This document shows, in pieces, positions 8,021 to 16,550 of a DNA stretch of 64,000 bases. Position 1 is the stretch's first letter; every line of letters starts with the position of its first letter. The stretch is from NCBI RefSeq assembly GCF_040649515.1, contig NZ_JBEZFP010000008.1, forward strand, positions 54,922 to 118,921. Reading direction: 5' to 3'. A program made the translations under genes and the position numbers. The stretch comes from Yinghuangia elevatio (GTDB taxonomy: Bacteria; Actinomycetota; Actinomycetes; Streptomycetales; Streptomycetaceae). Below the pieces are notes generated by a model that saw only the letters and a program-made list of their open reading frames with translations, ran no database searches and was not told the DNA's origin.

Positions 8021-9307
8021 ATGAACCGCACGTACACCTCTTCCGGACCGCGCAGCGCGCCGCGCCGCGGAACCGGCGGAATCCGCCGTACCCGCAGAAT
8101 CGCCGCGGGGGCGGCGGCCGTCGCACTCGCCCTGGTCGCCACCGCGTGCGGCGGGGACGACAAGAAGGACACCGACTCCCAGGCGGCGGGAGGGAGTTCG
8201 GCACAGAACGCCGACATGCCGGCCGCCAAGATCGTCGGCCTGTGGCAGGTCAAGGGCGAGGACCCGAACGCGATCGACGACTACCAGAACGGCGCCCTGA
8301 TCGCGGTCGACGAGATCAACGCCAAAGGCGGCGTGCTCGGCAAGCCGCTGGAGTTCGAGCGCGTGCCCAGCGGCCTCAACCCGACATCGGCACGCACCGC
8401 GTTCCTCCAGGCCAAGGACAAGAAGCCGAGCGGCATGGTGGGCTTCCCGGGCGGCACCGAGGCGCAGGGGCTGCAGCGCGACATCGACGCGGCCGGCATC
8501 CCGATCGTCAACGTGAACAACGACATCACGCTGCTGTACGGCGCCAAGAACGGCAGCGAGTGGATGTTCACCACCAACCCCTACGACGGCGCGACCGCCC
8601 GCAACATGGTCGCCCTCGCGGTGAAGAACAACTGGGCGAAGATCGGCATCCTCGGCAACGAGCTCGGGTACGGGCGCGACGGAACCGCGCGTACCGAGGC
8701 CGCGGTCAAAGGCACGACCGCCGCGGTCGGCGACAAGCGCCTGGTGCCGGTCACCGCCACCGACCTGACCGAGGCGGTCCTCGCCCTCAAGGGCAGCGAC
8801 GCCGTCTTCTCGTGGACGTACCCGAACACGCTTGCCGCGCAGCTCAAGCAGATGGCCCAGAACAACATCACCACCCCGGTGTTGGGCGGCGGTTCGACGC
8901 CGGTGGTGGTCAACTACGGCCTCGCCAAGGGCAAGGAGATCGAGAACCTCAACGCGGTCCTGGCCTGCCTCCCGGCGATCGACACGCGGCCGGCGAGCAA
9001 GGCGTTCAACGACGCGTACAAGGCCAAGTTCGGCACGGACGCCCCACCGCTCGCCGCCGCCGCGCACGACGCGGTGTGGATGCAGGCCGAGGCGATGAAG
9101 AAGGCCGGGACCACCACCGACCACGGGAAGATCAAGGCCGCGCTCGAACAGCTGACCTGGACCGAGGGCGCCTGCCAGCCCGAGTACAAGTCCGACCCCT
9201 CGCACATCCTGGCGCACCAGCAGATCGCGATCGACTACGACGCGACCGGCAAGCCGACCGTCGTGGACACCTACAAGATCCCGGAGTTGGCGAAGGGCGC
9301 GAGCTGA
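8021..9307 (+). CDS. Liv-type ABC transporter substrate-binding lipoprotein
   Basis: A 428-residue periplasmic-binding-protein type I (Peripla_BP_6/LivK family). A basic n-region, a hydrophobic stretch and a lipobox ending at C43 (VATAC) mark it as a membrane-anchored lipoprotein. The ligand-binding body begins with AAKIVGLWQVKGEDPN and has the usual LivK-like VDEINAKGGVLGKPLEFE. First gene of a five-gene importer operon (SBP, two permeases, two ATPases). The start at ATG 8021 was chosen because it places the lipoprotein signal correctly. Such systems import branched-chain amino acids, but also amides, urea or aromatic acids; the KstR2-like regulator upstream argues against assuming amino acids. 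Confidence 0.88.
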   Translation: MNRTYTSSGPRSAPRRGTGGIRRTRRIAAGAAAVALALVATACGGDDKKDTDSQAAGGSSAQNADMPAAKIVGLWQVKGEDPNAIDDYQNGALIAVDEINAKGGVLGKPLEFERVPSGLNPTSARTAFLQAKDKKPSGMVGFPGGTEAQGLQRDIDAAGIPIVNVNNDITLLYGAKNGSEWMFTTNPYDGATARNMVALAVKNNWAKIGILGNELGYGRDGTARTEAAVKGTTAAVGDKRLVPVTATDLTEAVLALKGSDAVFSWTYPNTLAAQLKQMAQNNITTPVLGGGSTPVVVNYGLAKGKEIENLNAVLACLPAIDTRPASKAFNDAYKAKFGTDAPPLAAAAHDAVWMQAEAMKKAGTTTDHGKIKAALEQLTWTEGACQPEYKSDPSHILAHQQIAIDYDATGKPTVVDTYKIPELAKGAS

Positions 9308-9398
9308 GCCGACCCCCGTACGTGGCGGCGCACCCGGGGCCGACGCCCCGCACGGCCACCGCGGGTGCGCCGCCGCCCCTCGCCTCCCAGGAGTTCCC

Positions 9399-10271
9399 AT
9401 GGCGACGTTCATCGCCCTCTTCGCCGGCGCACTCGCGTACGCCGCGGTCCTCACCCTGGCCGCCGTCGGCTTCCTGCTGCTCTACAAGGCCACCGGCGTG
9501 GTCAACTTCGCGCACGGCGACCTGCTCACCCTCGGCGGCTTCCTCGCCTGGTGGGCGATCGACGACCTCGGCTGGCCGGTCGTACCCGGCTCGCTGCTGG
9601 CGATCGTGCTGCTCGCGGTCGTCGGCATCGTGCTCGAACGCGTCGCGTACGCCCCGCTGCGCAAACGCCCGCAGATGACCGTCATCGTCGCGACGCTTGC
9701 CGCCGCCCTGGTCATCCGCGCCTCGATCGGGATCTGGCAGGGCAGCGAACCGCGCCGCCTGCCCGGCCCGCTCGGCGACGGGGCGTGGCACGTCGCCGGC
9801 GCGGCCATCGCATGGCAGCGGGTGCTCATCATCTGCGTCACCGCCGTCGTGGTCGGCGTGCTCGTCTACGTCTTCCGCTGCACGTCGTTCGGCCGCCAGG
9901 TGCGCGCGCTCGCCGCGGATCCGGACGCCGCGCAACTGTGCGGCGTGCGCATCCGGCGCGTGTCGATGACCGCGTGGGCGCTGTCCGGCGCGCTCGCGGC
10001 ACTCGCCGGCATCCTCGTCGCCCCGCTGACCGTGCTGGACCTCAACTTCGGGTTCGCGATCATGCTCGGCGGCATGGCCGCCGCGGTCGCCGGGGGCTTC
10101 GGCAACCTGGGCGGCGCGGTGCTCGGCTGCCTCGGCGTCGGACTCATCCAGCAACTGCTGGGCGGCTACGTGCTGCGCGACTACGCGGGCGCGCTGCCCT
10201 ACGTCGCACTGTTCCTGGTGATCGCCCTGCGGCCGCAAGGGATCTTCAAGACCCACGCGGCACGCCTCTGA
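9399..10271 (+). CDS. Liv-type ABC transporter permease (LivH family)
   Basis: A 290-residue integral membrane protein with about eight hydrophobic segments. It starts at ATG 9399 behind AGGAG. Family signatures are NFAHGDLLTLGGFLAWW near residue 36 and the cytoplasmic loop SFGRQVRALAADPDAAQLCGV, which contacts the ATPases. It pairs with the LivM-type permease encoded next to form the translocation channel. Confidence 0.9.
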   Translation: MATFIALFAGALAYAAVLTLAAVGFLLLYKATGVVNFAHGDLLTLGGFLAWWAIDDLGWPVVPGSLLAIVLLAVVGIVLERVAYAPLRKRPQMTVIVATLAAALVIRASIGIWQGSEPRRLPGPLGDGAWHVAGAAIAWQRVLIICVTAVVVGVLVYVFRCTSFGRQVRALAADPDAAQLCGVRIRRVSMTAWALSGALAALAGILVAPLTVLDLNFGFAIMLGGMAAAVAGGFGNLGGAVLGCLGVGLIQQLLGGYVLRDYAGALPYVALFLVIALRPQGIFKTHAARL

Positions 10272-10359
10272 ATTACGAACAGGCGTTCCCCGGAGGCGAC
10301 TTGGTCCCATCCCGGCCGCCGCGACACCGAACCCGAGAGAACCCCGAGGAAGCCGGCCC

Positions 10360-11469
10360 ATGACCGACACACACAATCCTGCCGCACCACCCGACGGGGC
10401 GACGGAACGGACCGGCGTACCCGGCCTGGACGCCGCCTCCGGGCGCCTCGACGACCTGCGCGCCCGCCTCGGCGCGAGCCCCCGCGGCACCGTGAAGCCG
10501 CCGGTCTACGGCCGCCACCAGTACCTCGGCGTCCTCGCGTTCGTCGCCGTCACGGCCGTCGCGGCGCCCAACCTGATCACCTCCGCGGAGGGCACGAACC
10601 TGCTCGATCTGTGGTTGCTCTACTCGCTCGCGGGGATCGGCTTCTACTGGATCTTCGGCCTCGGCGGCCGGTTCGCGTTCTGCCAGACCACGATGATGGC
10701 GGTCGGCGCGTACGCGAGCGCCTACACGATCGAGCGGGGGCAGCCGTTCTGGCTCAGCGCGCTCTGCGGCGCCGCGGCGGCCGGCGCCGTCGCCGCGGTC
10801 GTCGGCCTCGCGCTCGCCCGAGCCCAGCACTTCGCGTTCGCCATCGGCACGTTGGCGGTGTCCCAGATCGGGATGGTGGTGTTCAGCCGCACCAGCGAGT
10901 TCACCGGCGTCAACGGGCAGGTGACCGGGCTGCCGTACGCCTCGCTGTTCGGCCACACCTTCGACTCGGACCGCGGCGCGTTCTGGCTCTTCCTCGGCGT
11001 GCTCGGACTCGCGCTCCTGCTGGGCGTGTTCCTGGAGCGCTCGCCGGTCGGCCGCGAGGCGGTCGCCGCCCGCGACGGCGAGATGGTCGCGCGCACCGCC
11101 GGCATCCCGGTGCGCCGCGTGCACCTGATGCTGTATGTCCTCGGCTCGGTCGCCGGCGGCCTGTCCGGCGCGCTGCTCGCCAACTGGCAGGGCTTCGTCG
11201 GCGTCGACCAGTTCGGCCTGGACCTCGGCATCGGAATCTTCCTGATGGTGATCCTCGGCGGAGCCGGGTCGATCTGGGGGCCGGTGCTCGGCGCCGGCTT
11301 CTACGTCTGGGCGCCGAAGCTGCTGTCCGACTTCAAGGAGTACCAGGGCGTCGTCTACGGCGCGCTGCTGCTCGTCATGATCATGGTGGCTCCCGAGGGG
11401 CTCATCGGACTCGCGGGCCGGGCACGGGCGTTGCTCCGCCGCGTCGGGAAGGGCGGTGCGCATGGCTGA
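10360..11469 (+). CDS. Liv-type ABC transporter permease (LivM family)
   Basis: A 369-residue membrane protein with a soluble N-terminal extension of about 50 residues, then about nine membrane segments. The family loop SPVGREAVAARDGEMVARTAGIPV is present, as is the GGAGSIWGPVLGA segment near the C terminus. It overlaps the start of the livG-type gene by 8 bp, implying translational coupling. It forms the channel with the LivH-type subunit. Confidence 0.9.
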   Translation: MTDTHNPAAPPDGATERTGVPGLDAASGRLDDLRARLGASPRGTVKPPVYGRHQYLGVLAFVAVTAVAAPNLITSAEGTNLLDLWLLYSLAGIGFYWIFGLGGRFAFCQTTMMAVGAYASAYTIERGQPFWLSALCGAAAAGAVAAVVGLALARAQHFAFAIGTLAVSQIGMVVFSRTSEFTGVNGQVTGLPYASLFGHTFDSDRGAFWLFLGVLGLALLLGVFLERSPVGREAVAARDGEMVARTAGIPVRRVHLMLYVLGSVAGGLSGALLANWQGFVGVDQFGLDLGIGIFLMVILGGAGSIWGPVLGAGFYVWAPKLLSDFKEYQGVVYGALLLVMIMVAPEGLIGLAGRARALLRRVGKGGAHG

Positions 11470-12232
11470 CACCGTGTTGGAGGCCTCGGGGATCCGCGTG
11501 TCGTTCGGCGGCGTGCGCGCCGTGGACGACGTCGGCGTCACGGTCGCGGAGGGCCAGGTCGTCGGCATCATCGGGCCGAACGGCAGCGGCAAGACGACGC
11601 TCCTGAACGCGCTGTCCGGGGTGGTCCCGGCGACCGGCTCACTCGTCGTCGACGGACACCGCGTACGGCTGGGCGGGCCCGAGCGGTCCCGGCGGGCGGG
11701 GCTCGTACGGATGTTCCAGCAGCCGCAGCCGTACCGCTACCTGACGTGCCTGGAGAACGTCCTCGTCGCGACGCCGGACCGGCGGGCGAGCGGGCTCGGC
11801 GCGGCGTGGCTGGCGCGGCCGTACATGCTCCGGGTCGAACGGGCGCGCTGGGCCTCGGCGTTCGCGGCGCTGGAGCGTGTCGGGCTCGCGGACAAGGCAC
11901 GCCTCCCGGCGGCGGTGCTGACGTACGGCGAACAGCGGCTCCTGGACGTCGCCCGCGGCATCTCCGCCTGCCCCCGCGTGCTGATGCTGGACGAGCCCAG
12001 TGCCGGCCTCAACGACCACGAGACGACCGAACTGCTGGTGCTGCTACGGGCGGTGGCCGCCGACGGCGTCGCCCTGCTGGTGATCGACCACAAGATCGAC
12101 TTCATCGACGCGCTGTGCGACCGCATCACCGTGCTGGAGACCGGCCGGATCGTCGCCGAGGGCAGCCCCGCCCAGGTCTGGCGCGACCGGCGGGTCATGG
12201 ACGCCTACCTGGGGACGGCCCACGATGCTTGA
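11462..12232 (+). CDS. Liv-type ABC transporter ATP-binding protein (LivG family)
   Basis: A 256-residue ATPase. Walker A GPNGSGKT at 38-45, a signature region with the weak form LTYGEQ in place of LSGGQ, and Walker B LMLDEPSAGL followed by the H-loop region VIDHKIDF. The TYGEQR signature is usual in LivG proteins. Start taken at ATG 11462 rather than GTG 11456, behind GGGAAGGG. It overlaps livM and livF by 8 bp each. Confidence 0.9.
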   Translation: MADTVLEASGIRVSFGGVRAVDDVGVTVAEGQVVGIIGPNGSGKTTLLNALSGVVPATGSLVVDGHRVRLGGPERSRRAGLVRMFQQPQPYRYLTCLENVLVATPDRRASGLGAAWLARPYMLRVERARWASAFAALERVGLADKARLPAAVLTYGEQRLLDVARGISACPRVLMLDEPSAGLNDHETTELLVLLRAVAADGVALLVIDHKIDFIDALCDRITVLETGRIVAEGSPAQVWRDRRVMDAYLGTAHDA

Positions 12233-12989
12233 ACTGAACCGACTGTGCGTCGACTACGGCACCACACGCGCGGTGCGCGAGCTCGACCTGCGCGTGGACG
12301 CGGGCGAAGCGGTCGCCCTGCTGGGACCGAACGGAGCGGGCAAGACCTCGACACTGCACGCCGTCTCGGGTCTCGTCCCGGCCCGCGGCACCGTGCTGTT
12401 CGACGGGGCCGACATCACCGGCCACTCGCCGTCCGAGATCGCGCGGCGCGGACTGGTGCACGTACCCGAGGGCCGACGCGTCTTCCCGAGCCTGAGCGTG
12501 CACGAGAACCTGCGCATGGGCCGCATCGCGGCATCGGGACGCCGCGGATGGACCGAGGACGACGTGTACGCGCTGCTGCCCGCCCTCGTCCCGTTGCGCG
12601 ACCGGGCGGGCTACGCGCTGTCCGGCGGCGAGCAGCAGATGGTCGCCATCGGCCGCGCGCTGGTCTCCGCACCGCGCATGCTCCTGCTCGACGAACCGTC
12701 GCTCGGCCTCGCACCCGTCGTCGTGCGCGCGGTGTACGACGCCCTCGCGCGCATCGCCACCGACCTGCCGGTCCTCGTCGTCGAGCAGAACACGGTCGAG
12801 GCGCTGCGCCTGTGCGGGCGCGGCTACGTCCTCGCCGCGGGCCGCCTCGCCCTGTCCGGCACGGCCGACGAACTGGCCGACCGCGACTCGCTCCTGGCGT
12901 CCTTCCTGGGAAAACGTGATGCGGCGCACACCCAGGGAGGCCGGGAGCTCCTCAGCTGCCGGGGGGTGGCTGCGGAGCCGGGTGCTTGA
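12225..12989 (+). CDS. Liv-type ABC transporter ATP-binding protein (LivF family)
   Basis: A 254-residue ATPase and last gene of the operon. Walker A GPNGAGKT at 34-41, signature LSGGEQQM, Walker B LLLDEPSLGL and H-loop-equivalent VVEQN, the last typical of LivF. Its last 38 bp overlap the tail of the convergent MazG-like gene, so there is no room for a terminator and the final dozen residues (rich in Gly/Ala/Arg) are probably not functional. Confidence 0.9.
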   Translation: MLELNRLCVDYGTTRAVRELDLRVDAGEAVALLGPNGAGKTSTLHAVSGLVPARGTVLFDGADITGHSPSEIARRGLVHVPEGRRVFPSLSVHENLRMGRIAASGRRGWTEDDVYALLPALVPLRDRAGYALSGGEQQMVAIGRALVSAPRMLLLDEPSLGLAPVVVRAVYDALARIATDLPVLVVEQNTVEALRLCGRGYVLAAGRLALSGTADELADRDSLLASFLGKRDAAHTQGGRELLSCRGVAAEPGA

Positions 12990-13302
12990 GCGCGTTCTTG
13001 ACCATCTTGTCGCGCAGGGCCTGCGCGAGGTCGATGCCGAGAACGCCGCACACACCCAGCAGGTAGGCGAACACGTCCGCGACTTCTTCCCGGACGTGTT
13101 CGCCCACCTCCGGGTCCTCCATGACGCGCGCCGCCTGCTCGGGAGTGAGCCACTGGAAGATCTCGACCAGCTCGGACGCCTCGACACTGAGCGCCATCAC
13201 GAGGTTCTTCGGGGTGTGGTACGGCTCCCAGTTGCGCTCGGCCGCGAAAGCCCTGATGGCGGCGGAAAGCTCGGCGATGACGTCCGGCTCTGGAGAAGAC
13301 AT
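12952..13302 (-). CDS. MazG-like nucleotide pyrophosphohydrolase
   Basis: A 116-residue all-alpha NTP pyrophosphatase (MazG-like/RS21-C6 type). Metal-binding acidic motifs are E41-xx-E44 in EASELVEIFQW and E72-E73-xx-D76 in REEVADVFAYLL. Single-domain members usually hydrolyse non-canonical or surplus dNTPs and act in house-cleaning. The start at ATG 13302 excludes an upstream basic stretch without family similarity. Divergent from exonuclease III (129 bp apart); the pairing with a DNA-repair nuclease fits a genome-maintenance role. Confidence 0.88.
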   Translation of the reverse strand: MSSPEPDVIAELSAAIRAFAAERNWEPYHTPKNLVMALSVEASELVEIFQWLTPEQAARVMEDPEVGEHVREEVADVFAYLLGVCGVLGIDLAQALRDKMVKNALKHPAPQPPPGS

Positions 13303-13430
13303 GCGGACCAGTGTGCCGCCACGACGCGGTGTCGGTGGCACGGGGGACAATGGCCGGGTCGGACATGCCCACGTATCAGCCGTACCCCAACAGGGCACAG
13401 CAGCGAAGAGGAAAGGTCGGTCACGGTCGC

Positions 13431-14210
13431 ATGAGGGTCGCCACCTGGAACATCAACTCGGTCGGGGCCAGGCTGCCGCGCATGCTCGAATGGCTGGAGG
13501 GCGCCGCCCCCGACGTCCTGTGCCTCCAGGAGCTCAAGTGCACGGCCGACGCCTTCCCGTACGAGGCCGTCGAGGCGCTCGGCTACCAGGTCGCCGCACA
13601 CGGTGACGGCCGCTGGAACGGCGTCGCGATCCTGTCCAAGGTCGGCCTGGAGGACGTCGTGCGCGGCCTTGAGGGCGGACCCGAGTACGAGGGCGTGCAA
13701 GAGACGCGCGCGATCAGCGCGACCTGCGGATCCGTGCGCGTGTGGTCGGTCTACGTGCCGAACGGCCGCGAGCTCGTGCACGCGCACTACGCGTACAAGC
13801 TGGAGTGGCTGACGGCCCTCAAGGCGGCGGTCGCGTTCGACGCGGCCGGCGAGCGTCCGTTCGCGGTGCTCGGCGACTTCAACGTCGCCCCCACCGACAA
13901 GGACGTGTGGGACATCACGCTCTTCGAGGGCGCCACCCACGTGAGCGAGGCCGAGCGCACCGCGCTGGTCGAGCTGGGCAAGGCCGGCCTCGAAGAGGTC
14001 ATGCCGCGCGCGCTCAAGTACGACGTGCCGTTCACCTTCTGGGACTACCGCAACCTCGGCTTCCAGAAGAACAAGGGCATGCGCATCGACCTCGTGATGG
14101 GCAACCCGGCCTTCAACGCGGCCGTCAAGGACTCCTACGTGGACCGCGAGGCCCGGCGGGGCAAGGGCACGTCGGACCACGCGCCCGTGGTCGTGGACCT
14201 GGACCTCTGA
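13431..14210 (+). CDS. xth: Exodeoxyribonuclease III (AP endonuclease)
   Basis: A 259-residue enzyme of the ExoIII/APE1 family that cuts DNA at abasic sites and degrades 3' ends in base excision repair. Landmarks: N7 in TWNINS, E34 in CLQELK, YVPNG, the GDFNVAPTDKDVWD segment, and the terminal GTSDHAPVVVDL containing the catalytic Asp-His. Length is normal. The ATG at 13431 was chosen because the protein starts directly with the beta strand MRVATWN as in homologues. Confidence 0.93.
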   Translation: MRVATWNINSVGARLPRMLEWLEGAAPDVLCLQELKCTADAFPYEAVEALGYQVAAHGDGRWNGVAILSKVGLEDVVRGLEGGPEYEGVQETRAISATCGSVRVWSVYVPNGRELVHAHYAYKLEWLTALKAAVAFDAAGERPFAVLGDFNVAPTDKDVWDITLFEGATHVSEAERTALVELGKAGLEEVMPRALKYDVPFTFWDYRNLGFQKNKGMRIDLVMGNPAFNAAVKDSYVDREARRGKGTSDHAPVVVDLDL

Positions 14211-14262
14211 CCGGCGGACCCGAACCGCTGACCGGCGGGTGCGCGGGGCTGCGCGCAAACGA

Positions 14263-14323
14263 CGTCGAGGTCCGCAGGCCCGCCCGGAGCCGGGGGCTTC
14301 GGGCGGATCCGCGGACCTCGACG
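14263..14323. terminator. Bidirectional hairpin between xth and the AAA gene
   Basis: A 13-bp perfect outer stem (14263-14275 with 14311-14323) plus a GC-rich inner stem (CCGCCCG with CGGGCGG). It lies between the convergent stop codons at 14210 and 14332, so it probably terminates both genes. Confidence 0.75.
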
Positions 14324-14331
14324 GCCGAGTG

Positions 14332-15504
14332 CTACAGGTACATCCCGTCACCGATGGGCGGACGCGTCGCCTCGACGGGGGCGGCGCCGTTCTTGAGGGC
14401 GTACAACTCCGCGAGCGTGGACGCCGAGCCGACGCCGTTCGACGTGCCCAGCCACGCCGTGGCCTCCTGGAAGTCCAGCGGGCCCACCTCGATCTGCGCG
14501 AGGCACCGGCCCGGGCGTACGACCGCCGGGTGCAGCTGGCCGAGCGACTCGTTGGTGGTGATCGCCACGAGCACGTTGCGGCCCTGGCCCAGCAGCCCGT
14601 CGGTCAGGTTCAGCAGACGCGACAGCGCCTGCCCGGTGGAGCGCTTGGCCTCGCCGCGGATCAGCTCGTCGCAGTCCTCCAGGACGAGCAGCCGCCACCG
14701 GGTGTGCTCGGAATCGTCCTCCTCGCCGGTGCGGCCGATCGCGACGTCCATCAGATAGCCGGTGTCGCCGAACAACGCCTCGGGGTCGAGCACGCAGTCC
14801 ATCCGGCACCAGTCGCGCCATTCGCGCGCGAGCGAGCGCAGCACCGTCGTCTTGCCGGTCCCGGGCGGCCCGTGCAGCAGGATCAGGCGACCCGCGACGT
14901 CCTCGCGGCCCACCGCCATCAGCTTGTCGAACGCCGAGGCGGTCGCGCCCGTGTAGTTGCGGCGGATCTGCGTCCACGGCGCCGCGGTGATCGAACGGGT
15001 CGTGCGGTACGGGCCGCGCCGTGCCGAGTGGTACCAGAACCCCATCGCCACCGACTCGTCCTGCGGCAGGGGTTCGGCCTTCGCGTTCTTGACCGCCTTC
15101 TTCATCACCGCGCGGCCGGTCTTGGGGTTGTCCGCGGTGACGGTCACCTCGCCGCCGCCGCTGCGCCACACCACCGCGCGCAGGGTCCAGCCCTCGCCCG
15201 CGGCGAGGGTCGACTGCCGGTCGTCCTCCTCCACGGTGCGCAGCACCTTCGCACCGCGCGGCACCAGCTTGGCGCCCGGTCGGATGCGGTCGAGCCGGGT
15301 GGTGCTCGCCCACGGCTGGCGGCCCGAGACGAACTCGGCCAGCGTGAGGGCGTCAATCACGTCGTACGGGGTGTCCGAATCGTCGAGTCCGAGGGAGTAG
15401 GGCAGGGTCTGGGAGGGGTCGAGGGACGGCGACACGTCGCCGCCGCCGGTCTCGGCGGCCTCCACCCCGTGGATCCGGGCCGGTATCTGACGGGGCATGG
15501 ACAT
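14332..15504 (-). CDS. AAA-family ATPase with N-terminal DUF5925 domain
   Basis: A 390-residue cytoplasmic protein. The N-terminal part (about 30-180) corresponds to the actinobacterial DUF5925 region; the C-terminal half is an AAA ATPase with Walker A GPPGTGKT (212-219), Walker B LLVLEDCDE near 264 and sensor-1-like ITTNE. It resembles proteins found alone in streptomycete genomes. Function is unknown; remodelling of an unidentified protein partner is the family-level expectation. Transcribed alone. Confidence 0.85.
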   Translation of the reverse strand: MSMPRQIPARIHGVEAAETGGGDVSPSLDPSQTLPYSLGLDDSDTPYDVIDALTLAEFVSGRQPWASTTRLDRIRPGAKLVPRGAKVLRTVEEDDRQSTLAAGEGWTLRAVVWRSGGGEVTVTADNPKTGRAVMKKAVKNAKAEPLPQDESVAMGFWYHSARRGPYRTTRSITAAPWTQIRRNYTGATASAFDKLMAVGREDVAGRLILLHGPPGTGKTTVLRSLAREWRDWCRMDCVLDPEALFGDTGYLMDVAIGRTGEEDDSEHTRWRLLVLEDCDELIRGEAKRSTGQALSRLLNLTDGLLGQGRNVLVAITTNESLGQLHPAVVRPGRCLAQIEVGPLDFQEATAWLGTSNGVGSASTLAELYALKNGAAPVEATRPPIGDGMYL

Positions 15505-15618
15505 GCCTCGATCATCCGTGCCGCCGGGGCGTGCGTACAGCGGTTTTGCCCAACCCGGACGCCTTACGGCCGTCCGGGCACCCGGGGTCGCTCACCGGTC
15601 AGGACAGTTGACGCTGTG

Positions 15619-15990
15619 TCAGCGGGGTTCGTACGCCGCGTCGAGCGCGATCACCACGGCGGCGAGGGCCTCGTCGTGGCCGAGGCCGAGCCGTGCCGCC
15701 CGGCGCGCGTACTCGCCCGCCGCCGCGGCCGCCTCCCGGCGCGCGGTGTCGCCGACCGCCGCGACGAACGTGCCGTTGCGGCCCCTGGTCTCGACGACGG
15801 AGTCGGCCTCCAGTTCGCGGTAGGAACGGGCGACGGTGTTGACCGCGAGGCCCAGTTCGGCCGCGAGGGCGCGTACGGTCGGCAGCTTCGTGCCGACCGG
15901 CAGCAGCCCGGTGCGGGCCTGCTCGGCGATCTGCTCGCGCACCTGCTCGAACGGCGGCACCTGCGAATCCGGGTCCAGCGTGATCTCCAT
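15619..15990 (-). CDS. GntR-family regulator, short YtrA-like type
   Basis: A 123-residue protein from ATG 15990. The N-terminal winged helix is clear (PPFEQVREQIAEQARTG, then LPTVRALAAELG and NTVARSYRELE, about residues 11-62), and the remaining 50 residues form only a short helical tail, as in YtrA-type GntR proteins. Such regulators usually control an adjacent ABC transporter; none is adjacent here. It is divergent from the His-rich protein (141 bp apart), which could be a target. Confidence 0.87.
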   Translation of the reverse strand: MEITLDPDSQVPPFEQVREQIAEQARTGLLPVGTKLPTVRALAAELGLAVNTVARSYRELEADSVVETRGRNGTFVAAVGDTARREAAAAAGEYARRAARLGLGHDEALAAVVIALDAAYEPR

Positions 15991-16057
15991 GGCGGCAAGT
16001 CTCGCGCACCACACGGCCGCGGACCGCTCGCGCGGGTGACGGTGTGGCGCGTTGATC

Positions 16058-16104
16058 CCGTGTCCCATGCCTGCATGAATCGTTGCCCGGACAGCAGGAC
16101 ACGG
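16058..16104. promoter_or_regulatory. Inverted repeat between gntR-like and His-rich genes
   Basis: Perfect 8-bp arms CCGTGTCC (16058-16065) and GGACACGG (16097-16104), 31-bp spacer. It could be an operator or chance in this GC-rich spacer. Confidence 0.35.
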
Positions 16105-16131
16105 CAGATTGGGATTGGGGCTGATCACGCG

Positions 16132-16434
16132 ATGGGCACCGCGGTCGACCACCAGGAGCACCGGCACCACAACCACGCGCACGGCGAGGGATGCGGCCAC
16201 GTCGCGGTACCGCACGGCGACCACATCGACTACGTGCACGACGGGCACATCCATCGCGTACACGACGGGCACATCGACGAGTGCTCGCCGAGCGGGCACC
16301 ACGTGCACGAAGGGCACCACCACGACCACGGCGACGGCTGCGGGCACGTCGCGGTGCCGCACGACGACCACGTCGACTACATCCACGACGGTCACCGCCA
16401 CGCACGGCACGACGGGCACTGGGACGACCACTGA
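16132..16434 (+). CDS. Histidine-rich metal-binding protein with internal duplication
   Basis: A 100-residue protein from ATG 16132 containing 30 His, 3 Cys (21, 51, 70) and many Asp. It is built of two copies of a module of about 33 residues, 18-50 and 67-99, offset by 49 residues and identical at about 24 of 33 positions. Each copy has the order GCGHVAVPH, DHxDYxHDGH, HDGH. There is no signal peptide or membrane segment, so it is cytosolic. The composition points to binding of zinc, nickel or cobalt for storage, buffering or delivery. Similar small proteins occur in other actinomycetes. It is divergent from a GntR-type regulator. Confidence 0.8.
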   Translation: MGTAVDHQEHRHHNHAHGEGCGHVAVPHGDHIDYVHDGHIHRVHDGHIDECSPSGHHVHEGHHHDHGDGCGHVAVPHDDHVDYIHDGHRHARHDGHWDDH

Positions 16435-16550
16435 CCCAGGCGCCGGCCGGCCTTCGCGGTCGCGGCAAGTCCGTTCACCCGCCCGCGTAATCCGTTCGCC
16501 GAGAGGCGAATCCGTACACATCGTGACGTCGACCGGGGAAGTCTCGGTAC

